From contig JAGVAH010000071.1 of the NCBI GenBank assembly GCA_020060385.1, positions 18,797 to 82,796 of the forward strand: 64,000 nt of DNA, in the 5' to 3' direction. The notes under the pieces are model-generated. The model was given only the letters and a program-made list of their open reading frames with translations. It was not told where the DNA came from and did not search any database. Positions 37,669 to 47,216 of the stretch are shown piece after piece (the stretch's first letter is position 1; every line of letters begins with the position of its first letter). A program made the translations under genes and the position numbers. The stretch is from Syntrophobacterales bacterium (lineage in GTDB: Bacteria; Desulfobacterota; Desulfobaccia; Desulfobaccales; 0-14-0-80-60-11).

Positions 37669-38358
37669 ATGAAGATATGTTTTGCGGGTTTTGATCTTCC
37701 GGAAGGGAAGGTCAAATTTCAGGACGAAAAGGTCATTAACCTGGAAAATAAATTCGCCCCCCAGAAAACCACCCCTTTTTACGCCGAATTCATCAAGAAC
37801 GACTTCCTGAACTGCGACGCCATCTTCATCGCCCAAGACCGGATCCTCGATCTCCTCATCCTGGATATGGAGAAGCTGGAGACCCGCCGGGACCGGACCA
37901 GCGACGCGGGCGAGACCAAGCTCCTGAACAAGTGCCTGGAATTCCTGGAACAAGAAATCCCCTTGTGCCAGGTGCAGTTCAGTGAAGAGGAGATGGCCAT
38001 CCTGCGGGGCCTGGCCCCCTTGAGCCTGAAGGCCACGGTGGTGGCTGCGGAGCCGCCGGCAATCAATGACGTCATTAAGGACGTCCTGGAGGCCGCGGGT
38101 ATCGTCTTCTTCTATACCGCCGGGAAAAAAGAGGTGCATGCCTGGCCGGTGTCGGAGGGCGCGGACATCGTCACCTGCGCCGGCAAAATCCATTCCGACC
38201 TGGCCCGGGGTTTCATCAAGGCCGATATCGTCAGCTACGACGACCTGATCAGTGTTTATAACCTGCAGGAAGCCCGGACCAAGGGCCTGGTGAAGCTGGT
38301 GGACCGGGATTATGCCATTCATCCAGGGGATGTGGTGGAGATCAGGTTTAACATCTAG
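37669..38358 (+). CDS. YchF C-terminal/TGS-domain (DUF933-like) protein lacking a P-loop GTPase domain
   Basis: Ends EGADIVTCAGKIHSDLARGFIKADIVSYDDL...GLVKLVDRDYAIHPGDVVEIRFNI (YchF-like TGS end); no GXXXXGKS in the N-terminal part. Confidence 0.75.
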   Translation: MKICFAGFDLPEGKVKFQDEKVINLENKFAPQKTTPFYAEFIKNDFLNCDAIFIAQDRILDLLILDMEKLETRRDRTSDAGETKLLNKCLEFLEQEIPLCQVQFSEEEMAILRGLAPLSLKATVVAAEPPAINDVIKDVLEAAGIVFFYTAGKKEVHAWPVSEGADIVTCAGKIHSDLARGFIKADIVSYDDLISVYNLQEARTKGLVKLVDRDYAIHPGDVVEIRFNI

Positions 38359-38379
38359 GAAATGTCAGCTTAAAAAAAC

Positions 38380-38510
38380 TTAACCACAGAGACACAAAGA
38401 ACACAGAGATATACAGGGTTTATTAATTTGGCCCTTGGCGCAAGGCGCCAAGGGCCAAAATTTAATTCTCCGTGAACCTCTGTGACCTCTGTGTCTCTGT
38501 GGTTGTCTTT
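38380..38510. repeat. AACCACAGAGACACA-type inverted repeat
   Basis: taaccacagagacacaaagaacacagag ... ctctgtgacctctgtgtctctgtggttg. Confidence 0.8.
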
Positions 38511-38525
38511 GCCTAGGTTTACAGC

Positions 38526-39353
38526 TTACTTCCCTCCCAATTCCTTTGACCGGGCCGCGGCCGCAGTCACCGCACTCATGACCAGGCCCCGGAACCCGCC
38601 CTTTTCCAGGGCGTGCAGGCCCTCGATGGTGGTGCCCCCGGGGGAGGCCACCAGGTCCTTCAGCTTGCCGGGGTGCAGATCTTCTTCATGGCAGAGTTTG
38701 GCCGCGCCCAGCACGGTTTGCACCGCCATATTGTGGGCCAGGACCCGGGGCAGTCCCGCCTTGACCCCGCCGTCGGCCAGGGCTTCGATGAACAGGGCCA
38801 CAAAGGCCGGGCCACTGCCGCTCAGGCCTGTGACCGCGTCCATGAGCCTTTCCTCCACCACCGCGGCCTGGCCCACCACCTCAAAGAGCTCCAGGGCCAG
38901 GTCCGTGTCCTCCGGGGTGGCCCGGTTGCCCGTAGCCAGGGCGGTCATCCCCGCGCCCACGAGGGCCGGGGTATTGGGCATGGTCCGGATGACCCGGGAC
39001 CCGGGCAAGGCCGCTTCCAGGGTCGCCAAAGTGACGCCCGCGGCCATGGAGATAAGGAGGTGCTGGGGGCGGACAAAGTCCTTGATTCCGGCCAGGACCG
39101 GTCCCAGCAGTTGGGGTTTGACCGCCAGGACCACCACCTGGGCCTGCATCACTTCCGGGTTATCCCGGGCGGCTTTCACCTTCATCTTCTCCATCTTCTT
39201 CTGCCGGGCCGGGTCAGGGTCGTAATAGATCAGGTGATCCCGGGCCACCAGGCCTTTGCCCAGCAGACCCCGGATAATGGCCCCGCCCATGGCCCCCGCG
39301 CCGATGAACCCCAGCTTCACTCCCCGCAACCGTCCTTTGCCCGCTTCTGTCAT
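38526..39353 (-). CDS. proC: Pyrroline-5-carboxylate reductase
   Basis: LGFIGAGAMGGAIIRGLL; RTMPNTPALVGAGMTAL; TGLSGSGPAFV. Confidence 0.96.
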   Translation of the reverse strand: MTEAGKGRLRGVKLGFIGAGAMGGAIIRGLLGKGLVARDHLIYYDPDPARQKKMEKMKVKAARDNPEVMQAQVVVLAVKPQLLGPVLAGIKDFVRPQHLLISMAAGVTLATLEAALPGSRVIRTMPNTPALVGAGMTALATGNRATPEDTDLALELFEVVGQAAVVEERLMDAVTGLSGSGPAFVALFIEALADGGVKAGLPRVLAHNMAVQTVLGAAKLCHEEDLHPGKLKDLVASPGGTTIEGLHALEKGGFRGLVMSAVTAAAARSKELGGK

Positions 39354-39562
39354 TGACCGGCTCCGCCTCTAATCGTATATTTTAGGTGACCCATATTCTG
39401 CCACACTTGCCGGCAGGATTGCATGGAAAAAAACTCAATCCCCAAAGCTGGTTCCGGGTTCTGATGAACGATCCTCTTAAGGGAGAACGGGCCTAGATTC
39501 AGGTCCGGCTATGGGAATAAGCTATTCTTGAGCTGCAGATCACCCATAAGCCATAACAAAAC

Positions 39563-39621
39563 GTAGGGCGGGCGTCTCGCCCGCCCTGATAACCCGCACA
39601 GGCTGGAAAGCCTGTGCCACC
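39563..39621 (-). repeat. Composite palindromic repeat, copy 2 (inverted)
   Basis: Reverse complement reads ggtggcacaggctttccagcctgtgcgggttatcagggcgggcgagacgcccgccctac. Confidence 0.8.
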
Positions 39622-39708
39622 GCGAAGAAATTTCACGGGGGCTTTTTTCCCAACATTGAACCTTCGATCCTTGAACTTTGAACTTTTCAAGACAGGAAAA
39701 GGCAAATC

Positions 39709-40731
39709 ATGACAGCACTCAAAATCAAGCCTATTTTGGCCCTGACCATGGGGGACCCGGTGGGGGTGGGGCCGGAGATTATGGCCCTGGCCCTGACCGA
39801 CCCCGAAATCTACCAGGTCTGCCGGCCCCTGATTATTGGCGACCTGCCGGCCCTGGAGCGGGCCTGCCGCAGCTGGGCTCCCCAGCAGCAGATCCAGGTG
39901 GCGGACCGCCCCGGGGCAGGCCGGTATGAACCTGGGACCCTGGATTTATTGGCCCTCTCCCGGTTAGCCCCGGCAGACTTGGAGTATGGCCGTCCCACCG
40001 CGGCCGGGGGCGCGGCCATGGTCTCCTATATCCTCACGGCCATTGACCTGTGTCTTCAGGAAGAGGTGGCGGGCATGGTCACCGGCCCCATCAGCAAGGT
40101 GGCCATGAACCTCGCGGGCTATGCCTATCCCGGCCACACGGAACTGCTGGCGGACCGGACAAAAACCCCGGAAGTGGTGATGATGCTGGCGGGGGGGGAA
40201 TTCCGGGTGGTTCTGGCCACCATCCACTGCGCCCTGGCCACGGTGCCGGAACGCTTAACCAGTGAGGGCATCCTGCGCCTCTGCCGCCTTACCTCCAAGG
40301 CCCTGGAGAAGGACTTCGGTCTGGTTGCTCCCCGCCTGGGGGTAGCCGCGCTCAACCCCCACGCCGGGGAAGGGGGCATGTTCGGCCGGGAGGAAGAGGA
40401 GATCATCGCCCCGGCCCTCTCCCGGGGCCGGGCGGAAGGGCTTAACCTGGAAGGTCCCTTTCCCGCGGACACCCTTTTCTGGCGCCACGCCCAGGGGGAA
40501 TTCGCGGCCATTGTCTGTATGTACCACGATCAGGGGCTTATACCCCTGAAGCTCCTGCACTTCATGGACGCGGTGAACGTTACCCTGGGGCTGCCCATCA
40601 TCCGCACCAGCGTGGACCACGGCACCGCCTACGATCTGGCGGGCTCTGGCAAAGCCCACCCCGGTAGCCTGAAGGCCGCGATCAAGATGGCTGCGGAAAT
40701 GGCGGCGAGAAGATCTGGGGGGAGGGACTGA
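39709..40731 (+). CDS. pdxA: 4-hydroxythreonine-4-phosphate dehydrogenase
   Basis: ALTMGDPVGVGPEI; GYPGHTELLA-like (AYPGHTELLAD); ALNPHAGEGGMFGREE; YHDQGLIPLK. Confidence 0.96.
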   Translation: MTALKIKPILALTMGDPVGVGPEIMALALTDPEIYQVCRPLIIGDLPALERACRSWAPQQQIQVADRPGAGRYEPGTLDLLALSRLAPADLEYGRPTAAGGAAMVSYILTAIDLCLQEEVAGMVTGPISKVAMNLAGYAYPGHTELLADRTKTPEVVMMLAGGEFRVVLATIHCALATVPERLTSEGILRLCRLTSKALEKDFGLVAPRLGVAALNPHAGEGGMFGREEEEIIAPALSRGRAEGLNLEGPFPADTLFWRHAQGEFAAIVCMYHDQGLIPLKLLHFMDAVNVTLGLPIIRTSVDHGTAYDLAGSGKAHPGSLKAAIKMAAEMAARRSGGRD

Positions 40732-40776
40732 AGTACTGGACCTTTGCTTCCCCTCAGAGAAAGAGGACCAGCCTTC

Positions 40777-41121
40777 TTATAATTGGTGTCTACCGGGTTT
40801 TCGCAGGACCATTACCATCCAGATGGAGGCCACCAGGAAGAGAAACGCGGAAAAACGAAAGCCCGGCTTCAGGAGGAGGTCTTCCTGCTCCTGAAAAGTT
40901 AGGCCGTTGGCCAGATCAAAGGAATTCATGGACAATCTGATTTTCTTGCCCCGGGATTCATACTCCATCATTCCCCGCAGGCCAGGATTATTTTCTTTTT
41001 CCAGGCGATTCTCAGCCTGCAATCGCCGTTCCCAGGCCGAAAACACCTTGATCCCATAAGTGATACTGAAGAGGAACAGGCAAGCCAGTCCCAGAATAAA
41101 CGCGGCAATAGCCTTCTTCAT
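40777..41121 (-). CDS. Hypothetical two-TM membrane protein (114 aa)
   Basis: N- and C-terminal hydrophobic segments. Confidence 0.5.
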   Translation of the reverse strand: MKKAIAAFILGLACLFLFSITYGIKVFSAWERRLQAENRLEKENNPGLRGMMEYESRGKKIRLSMNSFDLANGLTFQEQEDLLLKPGFRFSAFLFLVASIWMVMVLRKPGRHQL

Positions 41122-41310
41122 TTCCGACTCCTTATGGTTTTACGGCAGGTACTTAAGGGGTGGAGGCGAACAGGCTGGAGAGAATGGCGGGGACGGGAAC
41201 GGGAGGCAAAGAGAATAAGCCCTTGCTGTAAAATTATCTGTAAATGTTTCTAGGTCTATCGGCAATCGGTGCCATTAACCTAAGAGGCCAATTTTATCTT
41301 TATGTCTCCC

Positions 41311-41341
41311 AAGAAAGAGGGGCGCGGTCAGCCGCGCCCCT
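41311..41341 (-). terminator. Rho-independent terminator of the Por/Nuo-like operon
   Basis: Minus strand: AGGGGCGCGGctgaCCGCGCCCCT followed by CTTTCTT. Confidence 0.65.
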
Positions 41342-41403
41342 GAATTTATGCGGGGATTGGGGAGAGATGGGGGACTCAGATCCCCCGGCCCTCCCCCAAA
41401 ATA

Positions 41404-42162
41404 TTATCGACAATCTTTGCAGACGAAAAAGTTCTCCACCGGGTCGCCGGTAATCTTGGCCCAATGTTCCAACTGGTACTTGGGGGCAATATAGTTGCCG
41501 CAGACGTTGCAGGGCTGCAGTTCGAAGTCCCGGCCCCAGATGGTGCGGATGCCCTCTTTCTCGGTGTAGGGGATGACATTGTTGGGGCAGACGAAAGCGC
41601 AGGAACCGCAACCGATACAGGCCGAGGACTTTTCCATGAAGGGCGTGGCCACCTGTTTGTCGGGAGTGCGGCCCTTCATGCTGATGGCGCTTACCCCCAC
41701 CACCTCCCGGCAGGTGCGGACGCACAGCCCGCAGAGAATGCAGAGTTCCTCCGGGTCGTCGGTCTTGAACCGGGACTCGTAGACGCCGTGGGCCGCGGCC
41801 ATCTCCTGGATCAACTTGGCCTTGGGAGTGCGGGCCAGGAGCAGTTCCAACACCATGCGCCGGGCCTGGAGCACGGTCTCCGAGTGGGTCTGCACCACCA
41901 AGCCCGCCTGGGTGGGATAGGTGCAGGAGTTGACGATCTGGGTGCGGGGATGCTCGCCGATCTCCACCACGCACAAGCGGCAGTGCCCCTCTGAGGGCAG
42001 GTCCCGGTGGTAGCAGAGGGTGGGAATTTCGAAGCCGTTCTGCCGGGCGGTGACCAACAGGCTTTGATCCTGGGGGGCGCGGATGGTGACGCCATTGATG
42101 GTCAGGTGCACTTCCTCGCCCAGGGTGTCATAAGCAGTTTCGTCACTGATCTTCCAAACCAT
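41404..42162 (-). CDS. NuoG/HndD N-terminal-like Fe-S protein (252 aa)
   Basis: 2Fe-2S motif (FEIPTLCYHRDLPSEGHCRLCVVEI) and CILCGLCVRTCREV / CIGCGSCAFVCPNN clusters; no molybdopterin or hydrogenase domain. Confidence 0.85.
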   Translation of the reverse strand: MVWKISDETAYDTLGEEVHLTINGVTIRAPQDQSLLVTARQNGFEIPTLCYHRDLPSEGHCRLCVVEIGEHPRTQIVNSCTYPTQAGLVVQTHSETVLQARRMVLELLLARTPKAKLIQEMAAAHGVYESRFKTDDPEELCILCGLCVRTCREVVGVSAISMKGRTPDKQVATPFMEKSSACIGCGSCAFVCPNNVIPYTEKEGIRTIWGRDFELQPCNVCGNYIAPKYQLEHWAKITGDPVENFFVCKDCR

Positions 42163-42328
42163 GTTATTCTCCTGAACACCTCACGCAAAGACGCAAAGGC
42201 GCAAAGTAAGACGCAAAAACATTTTCAAAATTCAGCATATCTGCTCGTTCCTAAGCTACGGCTGGGGAACGGGATTGGCAGCGAAGCTCTTGCTTCGTCT
42301 TAACTGCTTACTGCTCACAGCTTACTGC

Positions 42329-44182
42329 TTACTCTATCTTCACCGCATCAAACTGGCAGGCTTCATAACACAGGCCGCATTTGACGCAGAGTTCCTGGTC
42401 GATCTCCTGGGCCATCTTCTTCTTGCCGCTGATGGCTCCCACCGGGCATTCCCGCACGCAGGCCAGACAGCCGGTGCAGGTCTCGGGATCAACGGTGTAT
42501 TTGAGGAGCGGCCGGCACACCAAGGCGGGGCACTTTTTCTCCCGGATATGGGCCAGGTATTCCTCCCGGAAGTACTTCATGGTGGAGAGCACGGGGTTGA
42601 CCGCGCTCTTCCCCAAACCGCAGATGGAGGCGGCGGCCATGGTGCCGCAGAGTTCCTCCATCAGCGCCAATTGCTCTTCCGTGCCCCGGCCGTGAATGAT
42701 TTCATCCAGGAGGAACAGCAGGTTTTTCAACCCCTCCCGACAGGGGGTGCACTTGCCGCAGGATTCCTGGTAGAGGAAATTGATGAAATAACGGGCCACG
42801 TCCACCATGCAACTGCTGGTGTCCATGACGATCATGCCGCCGGAACCCATGATGGAGCCCACGGACTGGAGGCTGTCGTAGTCCACCGGCAAATCCAGGA
42901 ACTGGCCGGGGATGCAGCCCCCGGAGGGGCCGCCGGTCTGCACCGCCTTGAATTCCCGGTCCTGGCGGAGGCCGCCACCCAGGTCATAGACGATCTGGCG
43001 CAAGGTGGTGCCCATGGGCACTTCCACCAGACCCGTTTGATTGACCGCGCCCACCAGGGAGAAGACCTTGGTGCCCTTGCTATTTTCCGTGCCGATGCCC
43101 GCGTACCAGTCAGCCCCCAGGTTGATGATCTCCGGCACGTTGGCCCAGGTCTCCACGTTGTTGATCACCGTGGGTTTGCCGAAGAGACCGGCTTGCACCG
43201 GATAGGGCGGCCGGGGCCTGGGTTCGCCGATGAAGCCTTCCATGGAGTGGATGAGGGCGGTCTCTTCCCCGCAGACAAAGGCCCCCGCGCCCCGGGAGAT
43301 CTTGATATCGAAGTCGAAACCGGACCTGAGGATATTCTTCCCCAGGAAGCCGGACTCCTGGGCCTGCTGGATGGCCAGCTGCAACCGGCCCACCGCCAGG
43401 GGATACTCATGGCGCACGTAGATGTAGCCTTTGGAGGCGCCGATGGCCCGGGCGCCGATGATCATGCCCTCCAGGACCGCGTGGGGGTCCCCCTCCATCA
43501 CCGCCCGGTCCATGAACGCGCCGGGGTCGCCTTCGTCCCCGTTGCAGATGATGAACTTGGGCTCATCCAAGGCGTCCTGGCAGATGCGCCACTTGCGGCC
43601 CGTGGGGAAGCCGCCGCCGCCCCGGCCCCGGAGGCCGGATTTTTCAATGGCGTCGATGATCTCATCCGGCTTCATCTCCAGGAGGGCCTTGCGCAAGGCC
43701 CGGTAGCCCCCCAACGCCAGGTAGTCGTCCAGGCTGGTGGGGTCGATGACGTCCAGCTTCCTGAGGACGATGGGCATCTGTCCCTTAAAAAAGGGAATCT
43801 CCCCTTTATACGCGGCCTTCTCCTGGGTGTGGAGGTCTTCATAGATCAGGCGGTCCACCACCTGCCCTTCTTTCAGGGTCTGCTCCACGATCTCCGCCGC
43901 ATCCTCGGGGGTGACGTGCTGGTAGGTGATTTCCTGGGGGCGGATGAGCACCCGGACCGCGCCGGCGCAGAGGCCGTGGCAGCCGCACTCTTTCAGGAGG
44001 ACCTGGGCGGCCAGGCCGTTTTTCTCCAACTCCTCCCGAAAGGCCGCGGCCACCTCCTCACTGCCCATGGGCAGGCAGCCCGGCCCGGCGCAGACCAGTA
44101 CCTGGGGCTGGTTGGGATCCCGTTTGGCAATGAGCTGGCGCCGGTATTCCCGCAGGTGGTCGATGGATTCGAATTTTGGCAT
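42329..44182 (-). CDS. NuoF/HndC-like NADH-binding flavoprotein with extra Fe-S clusters (617 aa)
   Basis: SGLRGRGGGGFPTGRKW; CNGDEGDPGAFMDR; ESCGKCTPCREG; C-terminal 2x[4Fe-4S] CTGCLACVRECPVGAI / CVKCGLCYEACQFDAV. Confidence 0.92.
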   Translation of the reverse strand: MPKFESIDHLREYRRQLIAKRDPNQPQVLVCAGPGCLPMGSEEVAAAFREELEKNGLAAQVLLKECGCHGLCAGAVRVLIRPQEITYQHVTPEDAAEIVEQTLKEGQVVDRLIYEDLHTQEKAAYKGEIPFFKGQMPIVLRKLDVIDPTSLDDYLALGGYRALRKALLEMKPDEIIDAIEKSGLRGRGGGGFPTGRKWRICQDALDEPKFIICNGDEGDPGAFMDRAVMEGDPHAVLEGMIIGARAIGASKGYIYVRHEYPLAVGRLQLAIQQAQESGFLGKNILRSGFDFDIKISRGAGAFVCGEETALIHSMEGFIGEPRPRPPYPVQAGLFGKPTVINNVETWANVPEIINLGADWYAGIGTENSKGTKVFSLVGAVNQTGLVEVPMGTTLRQIVYDLGGGLRQDREFKAVQTGGPSGGCIPGQFLDLPVDYDSLQSVGSIMGSGGMIVMDTSSCMVDVARYFINFLYQESCGKCTPCREGLKNLLFLLDEIIHGRGTEEQLALMEELCGTMAAASICGLGKSAVNPVLSTMKYFREEYLAHIREKKCPALVCRPLLKYTVDPETCTGCLACVRECPVGAISGKKKMAQEIDQELCVKCGLCYEACQFDAVKIE

Positions 44183-44300
44183 AATGAGTTCTCTTTAAAT
44201 TCGGGGGAAGAGGGGAATAAGGGTAAAGGGGGAAAAGGTATTGTGTCTAACGACTCACTTTCCTTTTTCCCTCTTCCCCCGCTTCCCCTTTTCCCCTGGA

Positions 44301-44753
44301 TTATTTATAGAGTTTCAAGATTTTCGGCACCTTGTCCACGGTGCTGCGGCCGAAATATTTGTCGTCCACCATCATCACCGGGGCTTGGGCGCAGGACCCC
44401 AGGCAACCCACGGTCTCCAGGGAGAATTGCATGTCCTTGGTGGTGTAGCCCACCTCCACCCCCAGGCGGTGGCTCAGGGATTCCACCACCCGGCCGCCGC
44501 CCCGCAAGTGGCAGGTGGTGCCCAGGCAGACCTTGATCTGATGCTTGCCCTTGGGAAGCAGGGAAAACATCTTGAAAAAGGTGGCCACACTGTAAATCTG
44601 GGTCATGGGCACGTTTAAACGCTCTGAGACCACCTGCAATTCGTCCTTGGGCAGATAGCTGTAGGCATCCTGAATATCCTGGAGCACCGGGATGAGGTCC
44701 CAGGACTCCCCTTCATAGCGTGACAAGATGGCTTCGAGGCGTGGCAGGTCCAT
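44301..44753 (-). CDS. NuoE/HndA-like [2Fe-2S] subunit
   Basis: LPKDELQVVSERLNVPMTQIYSVATFFKMF; CLGTTCHLRGG; GCLGSCAQAPVMMVDDKYFG. Confidence 0.93.
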   Translation of the reverse strand: MDLPRLEAILSRYEGESWDLIPVLQDIQDAYSYLPKDELQVVSERLNVPMTQIYSVATFFKMFSLLPKGKHQIKVCLGTTCHLRGGGRVVESLSHRLGVEVGYTTKDMQFSLETVGCLGSCAQAPVMMVDDKYFGRSTVDKVPKILKLYK

Positions 44754-45748
44754 TATTCCTTCTCTTCTTCAGGTTCAGTAATCACCGGAAATTCCGGATA
44801 GGAAGCTCCACATTTATCCAGGAGCAGTTGGTATTGCGCCATGGTGTGTTTCTGGATAAAATCCCGCTCCTTCTCCCGGAGGTGCCGGAACCGGCCCTGG
44901 GGCTTGAGATAATCGTTCACCGGCCTGAGCTTGGGCACTTCCACGGTGAGGCGGTACTTGCCGTTTACCACTTCAAAGAGGGGGAAGACCCCGGTTTCCA
45001 CCGCCAGGCGGCCCAGGCGGACGCTCAAATCCGTGGCCGAACGCCAGCCCGTGGGGCAGACGGACAGCACGTGCACGTACGCGGGCCCCGGCGTTTCGAT
45101 GGCCTTGCGCACCTTGAAGAACAGGTCGAAGAGGTAGCTGGGGGAGGCGGTGGCCACGTAAGGAATGCCGTGGGCCACGGCAATGGCCGTCATGTTCTTC
45201 TTCTGGGTGTGCTGGCCGATGCTCATCTTCCCCGGGGGCGAGGTGGTGGTCATGGCCCCGTAGGGGGTGGAGCTGGAACGCTGGATGCCGGTGTTCATAT
45301 AGGCTTCGTTGTCCCAGCAGAAGTAGGTGAAGTTGTGCCCCCGCTCCAAGGCGCCCGAGAGGGACTGGAGGCCGATGTCGGTGGTGCCCCCGTCTCCCCC
45401 CATGGCCACCACCTTGGGCATGGGGCCCTTCAACTTGCCCTTGCGTTGCAGAACTTTGAGGGCAGACTCGATGCCCGAAGCCACCGCCGAGGCGTTTTCG
45501 AAGGCCACGTGCAGCCAGGGGTGCATCCAGGCCGTCTGGGGCCAGCCCGAGGAAACGATCTCCATGCAGCCGGTGGCGTGGGCGATGATCGCGTCCTTGC
45601 CGATGGCCTTGCAGACCCAGCGCACCGCCAAGGCCTCGCCGCAGCCCTGGCAGGAGCGGTGTCCGGAAGTAAAATACTCCTCCCGGGGCATAAGCCGGGA
45701 GGCATAGGTATCGAATTTCTGGCTTTGGGCGTAACCGAATTTATCCAT
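44753..45748 (-). CDS. porB: 2-oxoacid:ferredoxin oxidoreductase beta subunit (TPP-binding)
   Basis: GHRSCQGCGEALAVRW; GDGGTTDIGLQSLSGALERGHNFTYFCWDNEAYMNTGIQRSSSTPYGA. Confidence 0.92.
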   Translation of the reverse strand: MDKFGYAQSQKFDTYASRLMPREEYFTSGHRSCQGCGEALAVRWVCKAIGKDAIIAHATGCMEIVSSGWPQTAWMHPWLHVAFENASAVASGIESALKVLQRKGKLKGPMPKVVAMGGDGGTTDIGLQSLSGALERGHNFTYFCWDNEAYMNTGIQRSSSTPYGAMTTTSPPGKMSIGQHTQKKNMTAIAVAHGIPYVATASPSYLFDLFFKVRKAIETPGPAYVHVLSVCPTGWRSATDLSVRLGRLAVETGVFPLFEVVNGKYRLTVEVPKLRPVNDYLKPQGRFRHLREKERDFIQKHTMAQYQLLLDKCGASYPEFPVITEPEEEKE

Positions 45749-46923
45749 CAGCCTCTTACCCCAAATATATGGTATTCCTGGGTAGGTTTGTGTTGGGCCT
45801 CTTCCTGGGCCTGGGCCACGATGTTCTTAAAATCTCCGGGTGTTACATCCCGGCCTCCCAGGCCGATGACGAAGCTGGCGGTCTGGGGGCGGCCCCGCAT
45901 GGCGTAGAAGGCGCTGCGCACCTCCGCCAGCACCGGCGGCGCGGCGCCTCCCAGGGACAGGGCCCGGTCGCAGACAATGAGGAGTTTGGCGCTACCCACC
46001 GCATTCCTGAGGTCAGCAAAAGGGAAGGGTCGCCACATCCGCAGCTTTAAGAGGCCCACCTCTAGGCCGGCTTCCCGCATCTCGTCCACCGCCACTTCCG
46101 CCACTTCGCTCAGACAGCCCATGGTCAACAGCAGAATCTTGGCCCCCTCGGTCCGGTACTTCTCCACCGGCTGGTAACGCCGGCCGGTGAGATCGCCCCA
46201 CTCCTTCCAGACCTTGAGGATATGCTCGTAGGCGCCGGTGAGGGCCATCTGGTGCCCCATCTTCACCTCGGTATAGACCTCGGGCATGGCAAAAGCCCCC
46301 ATGGTCACCGGGTTGTCAGGGTCCAGCTGGAACCGGGGATGATAGGAGGGCAAAAACTTATCCACCAGTTCCTGGTCCGGAAACTCCATGGCCTCCACCA
46401 CGTGGGAGAGGATGAAGCCGTCCAGGTTGATGATGGTGGGCATCAGGACCTGGTGGTTTTCCGCGATCTTGAAGGCCATGACCGAGTGGTCGAAGGCCTC
46501 CTGGCCGTTTTCCACAAAGATCTGGATCCAGCCGATATCCCTGGCCCCCATGATGTCGCTGTGGTCGTTCCAGATGGACAGGGGCCCGGATAGGGCCCGG
46601 TTGGCCACGGTCATGACAATGGGCAGCCTGAGGGCACTGACGATATACAGAATCTCATTCATCAAGGCCAGGCCCTGGGAACTGGTGGCGGTGTAAGTCC
46701 GGGCGCCGGTGGCGGACATGCCGATGCAGGTGCTGATGGCCGAGTGTTCCGACTCCACGTTGACAAACTCAGCGTCCAACTCGCCGTTGGCCACCATGGA
46801 GGAGAGATGCTCCACGATGTGGGTCTGGGGGGTGATGGGATACGCGGCAATGGCTTCGGCCCGGCACATCTGCACCGCGTGGGATATCGCAATGGATACT
46901 TCCATGCCTACTCGGTGGGCCAT
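45748..46923 (-). CDS. porA: 2-oxoacid:ferredoxin oxidoreductase alpha subunit
   Basis: IAAYPITPQTHIVEHLSSMVANGELDAEFVNVESEHSAIS; start set at MAHRVGMEV (46923). Confidence 0.92.
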   Translation of the reverse strand: MAHRVGMEVSIAISHAVQMCRAEAIAAYPITPQTHIVEHLSSMVANGELDAEFVNVESEHSAISTCIGMSATGARTYTATSSQGLALMNEILYIVSALRLPIVMTVANRALSGPLSIWNDHSDIMGARDIGWIQIFVENGQEAFDHSVMAFKIAENHQVLMPTIINLDGFILSHVVEAMEFPDQELVDKFLPSYHPRFQLDPDNPVTMGAFAMPEVYTEVKMGHQMALTGAYEHILKVWKEWGDLTGRRYQPVEKYRTEGAKILLLTMGCLSEVAEVAVDEMREAGLEVGLLKLRMWRPFPFADLRNAVGSAKLLIVCDRALSLGGAAPPVLAEVRSAFYAMRGRPQTASFVIGLGGRDVTPGDFKNIVAQAQEEAQHKPTQEYHIFGVRG

Positions 46924-47216
46924 TATTCTTCCTCCGGCACCATGCTGATGCAGCCGGTGACGCATTCCTTGGCGCAGATACCGCACCCTTTACAGTACGT
47001 GTTCATATCGAAGTAGCCCCCCGGCTCCTCGGAGATGCCCCCCTCGGGGCACACGGTCCAACAGACGCCGCAGCGGATGCAACGGCTCTTGGTCCATACG
47101 GGATGTTGGGAGCGCCAGTCTCCGGTATTGTATCCCCGGGCGCTCCCCGGTTCCGTGAGGATCGCGCCCGCTTCGATTTCCTGCCAGGTGACTTGATCCA
47201 TGGGTTTACTGCTCAT
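46923..47216 (-). CDS. porD: 2-oxoacid:ferredoxin oxidoreductase delta (ferredoxin) subunit
   Basis: CIRCGVCWTVCP...YCKGCGICAKECVTGCI. Confidence 0.92.
   Translation of the reverse strand: MSSKPMDQVTWQEIEAGAILTEPGSARGYNTGDWRSQHPVWTKSRCIRCGVCWTVCPEGGISEEPGGYFDMNTYCKGCGICAKECVTGCISMVPEEE

Noticed and set aside
42275-44536. 753-aa plus-strand ORF
   Set aside because: Antisense to the NuoF/NuoE-like genes; a GC-rich shadow frame with no recognisable motifs.
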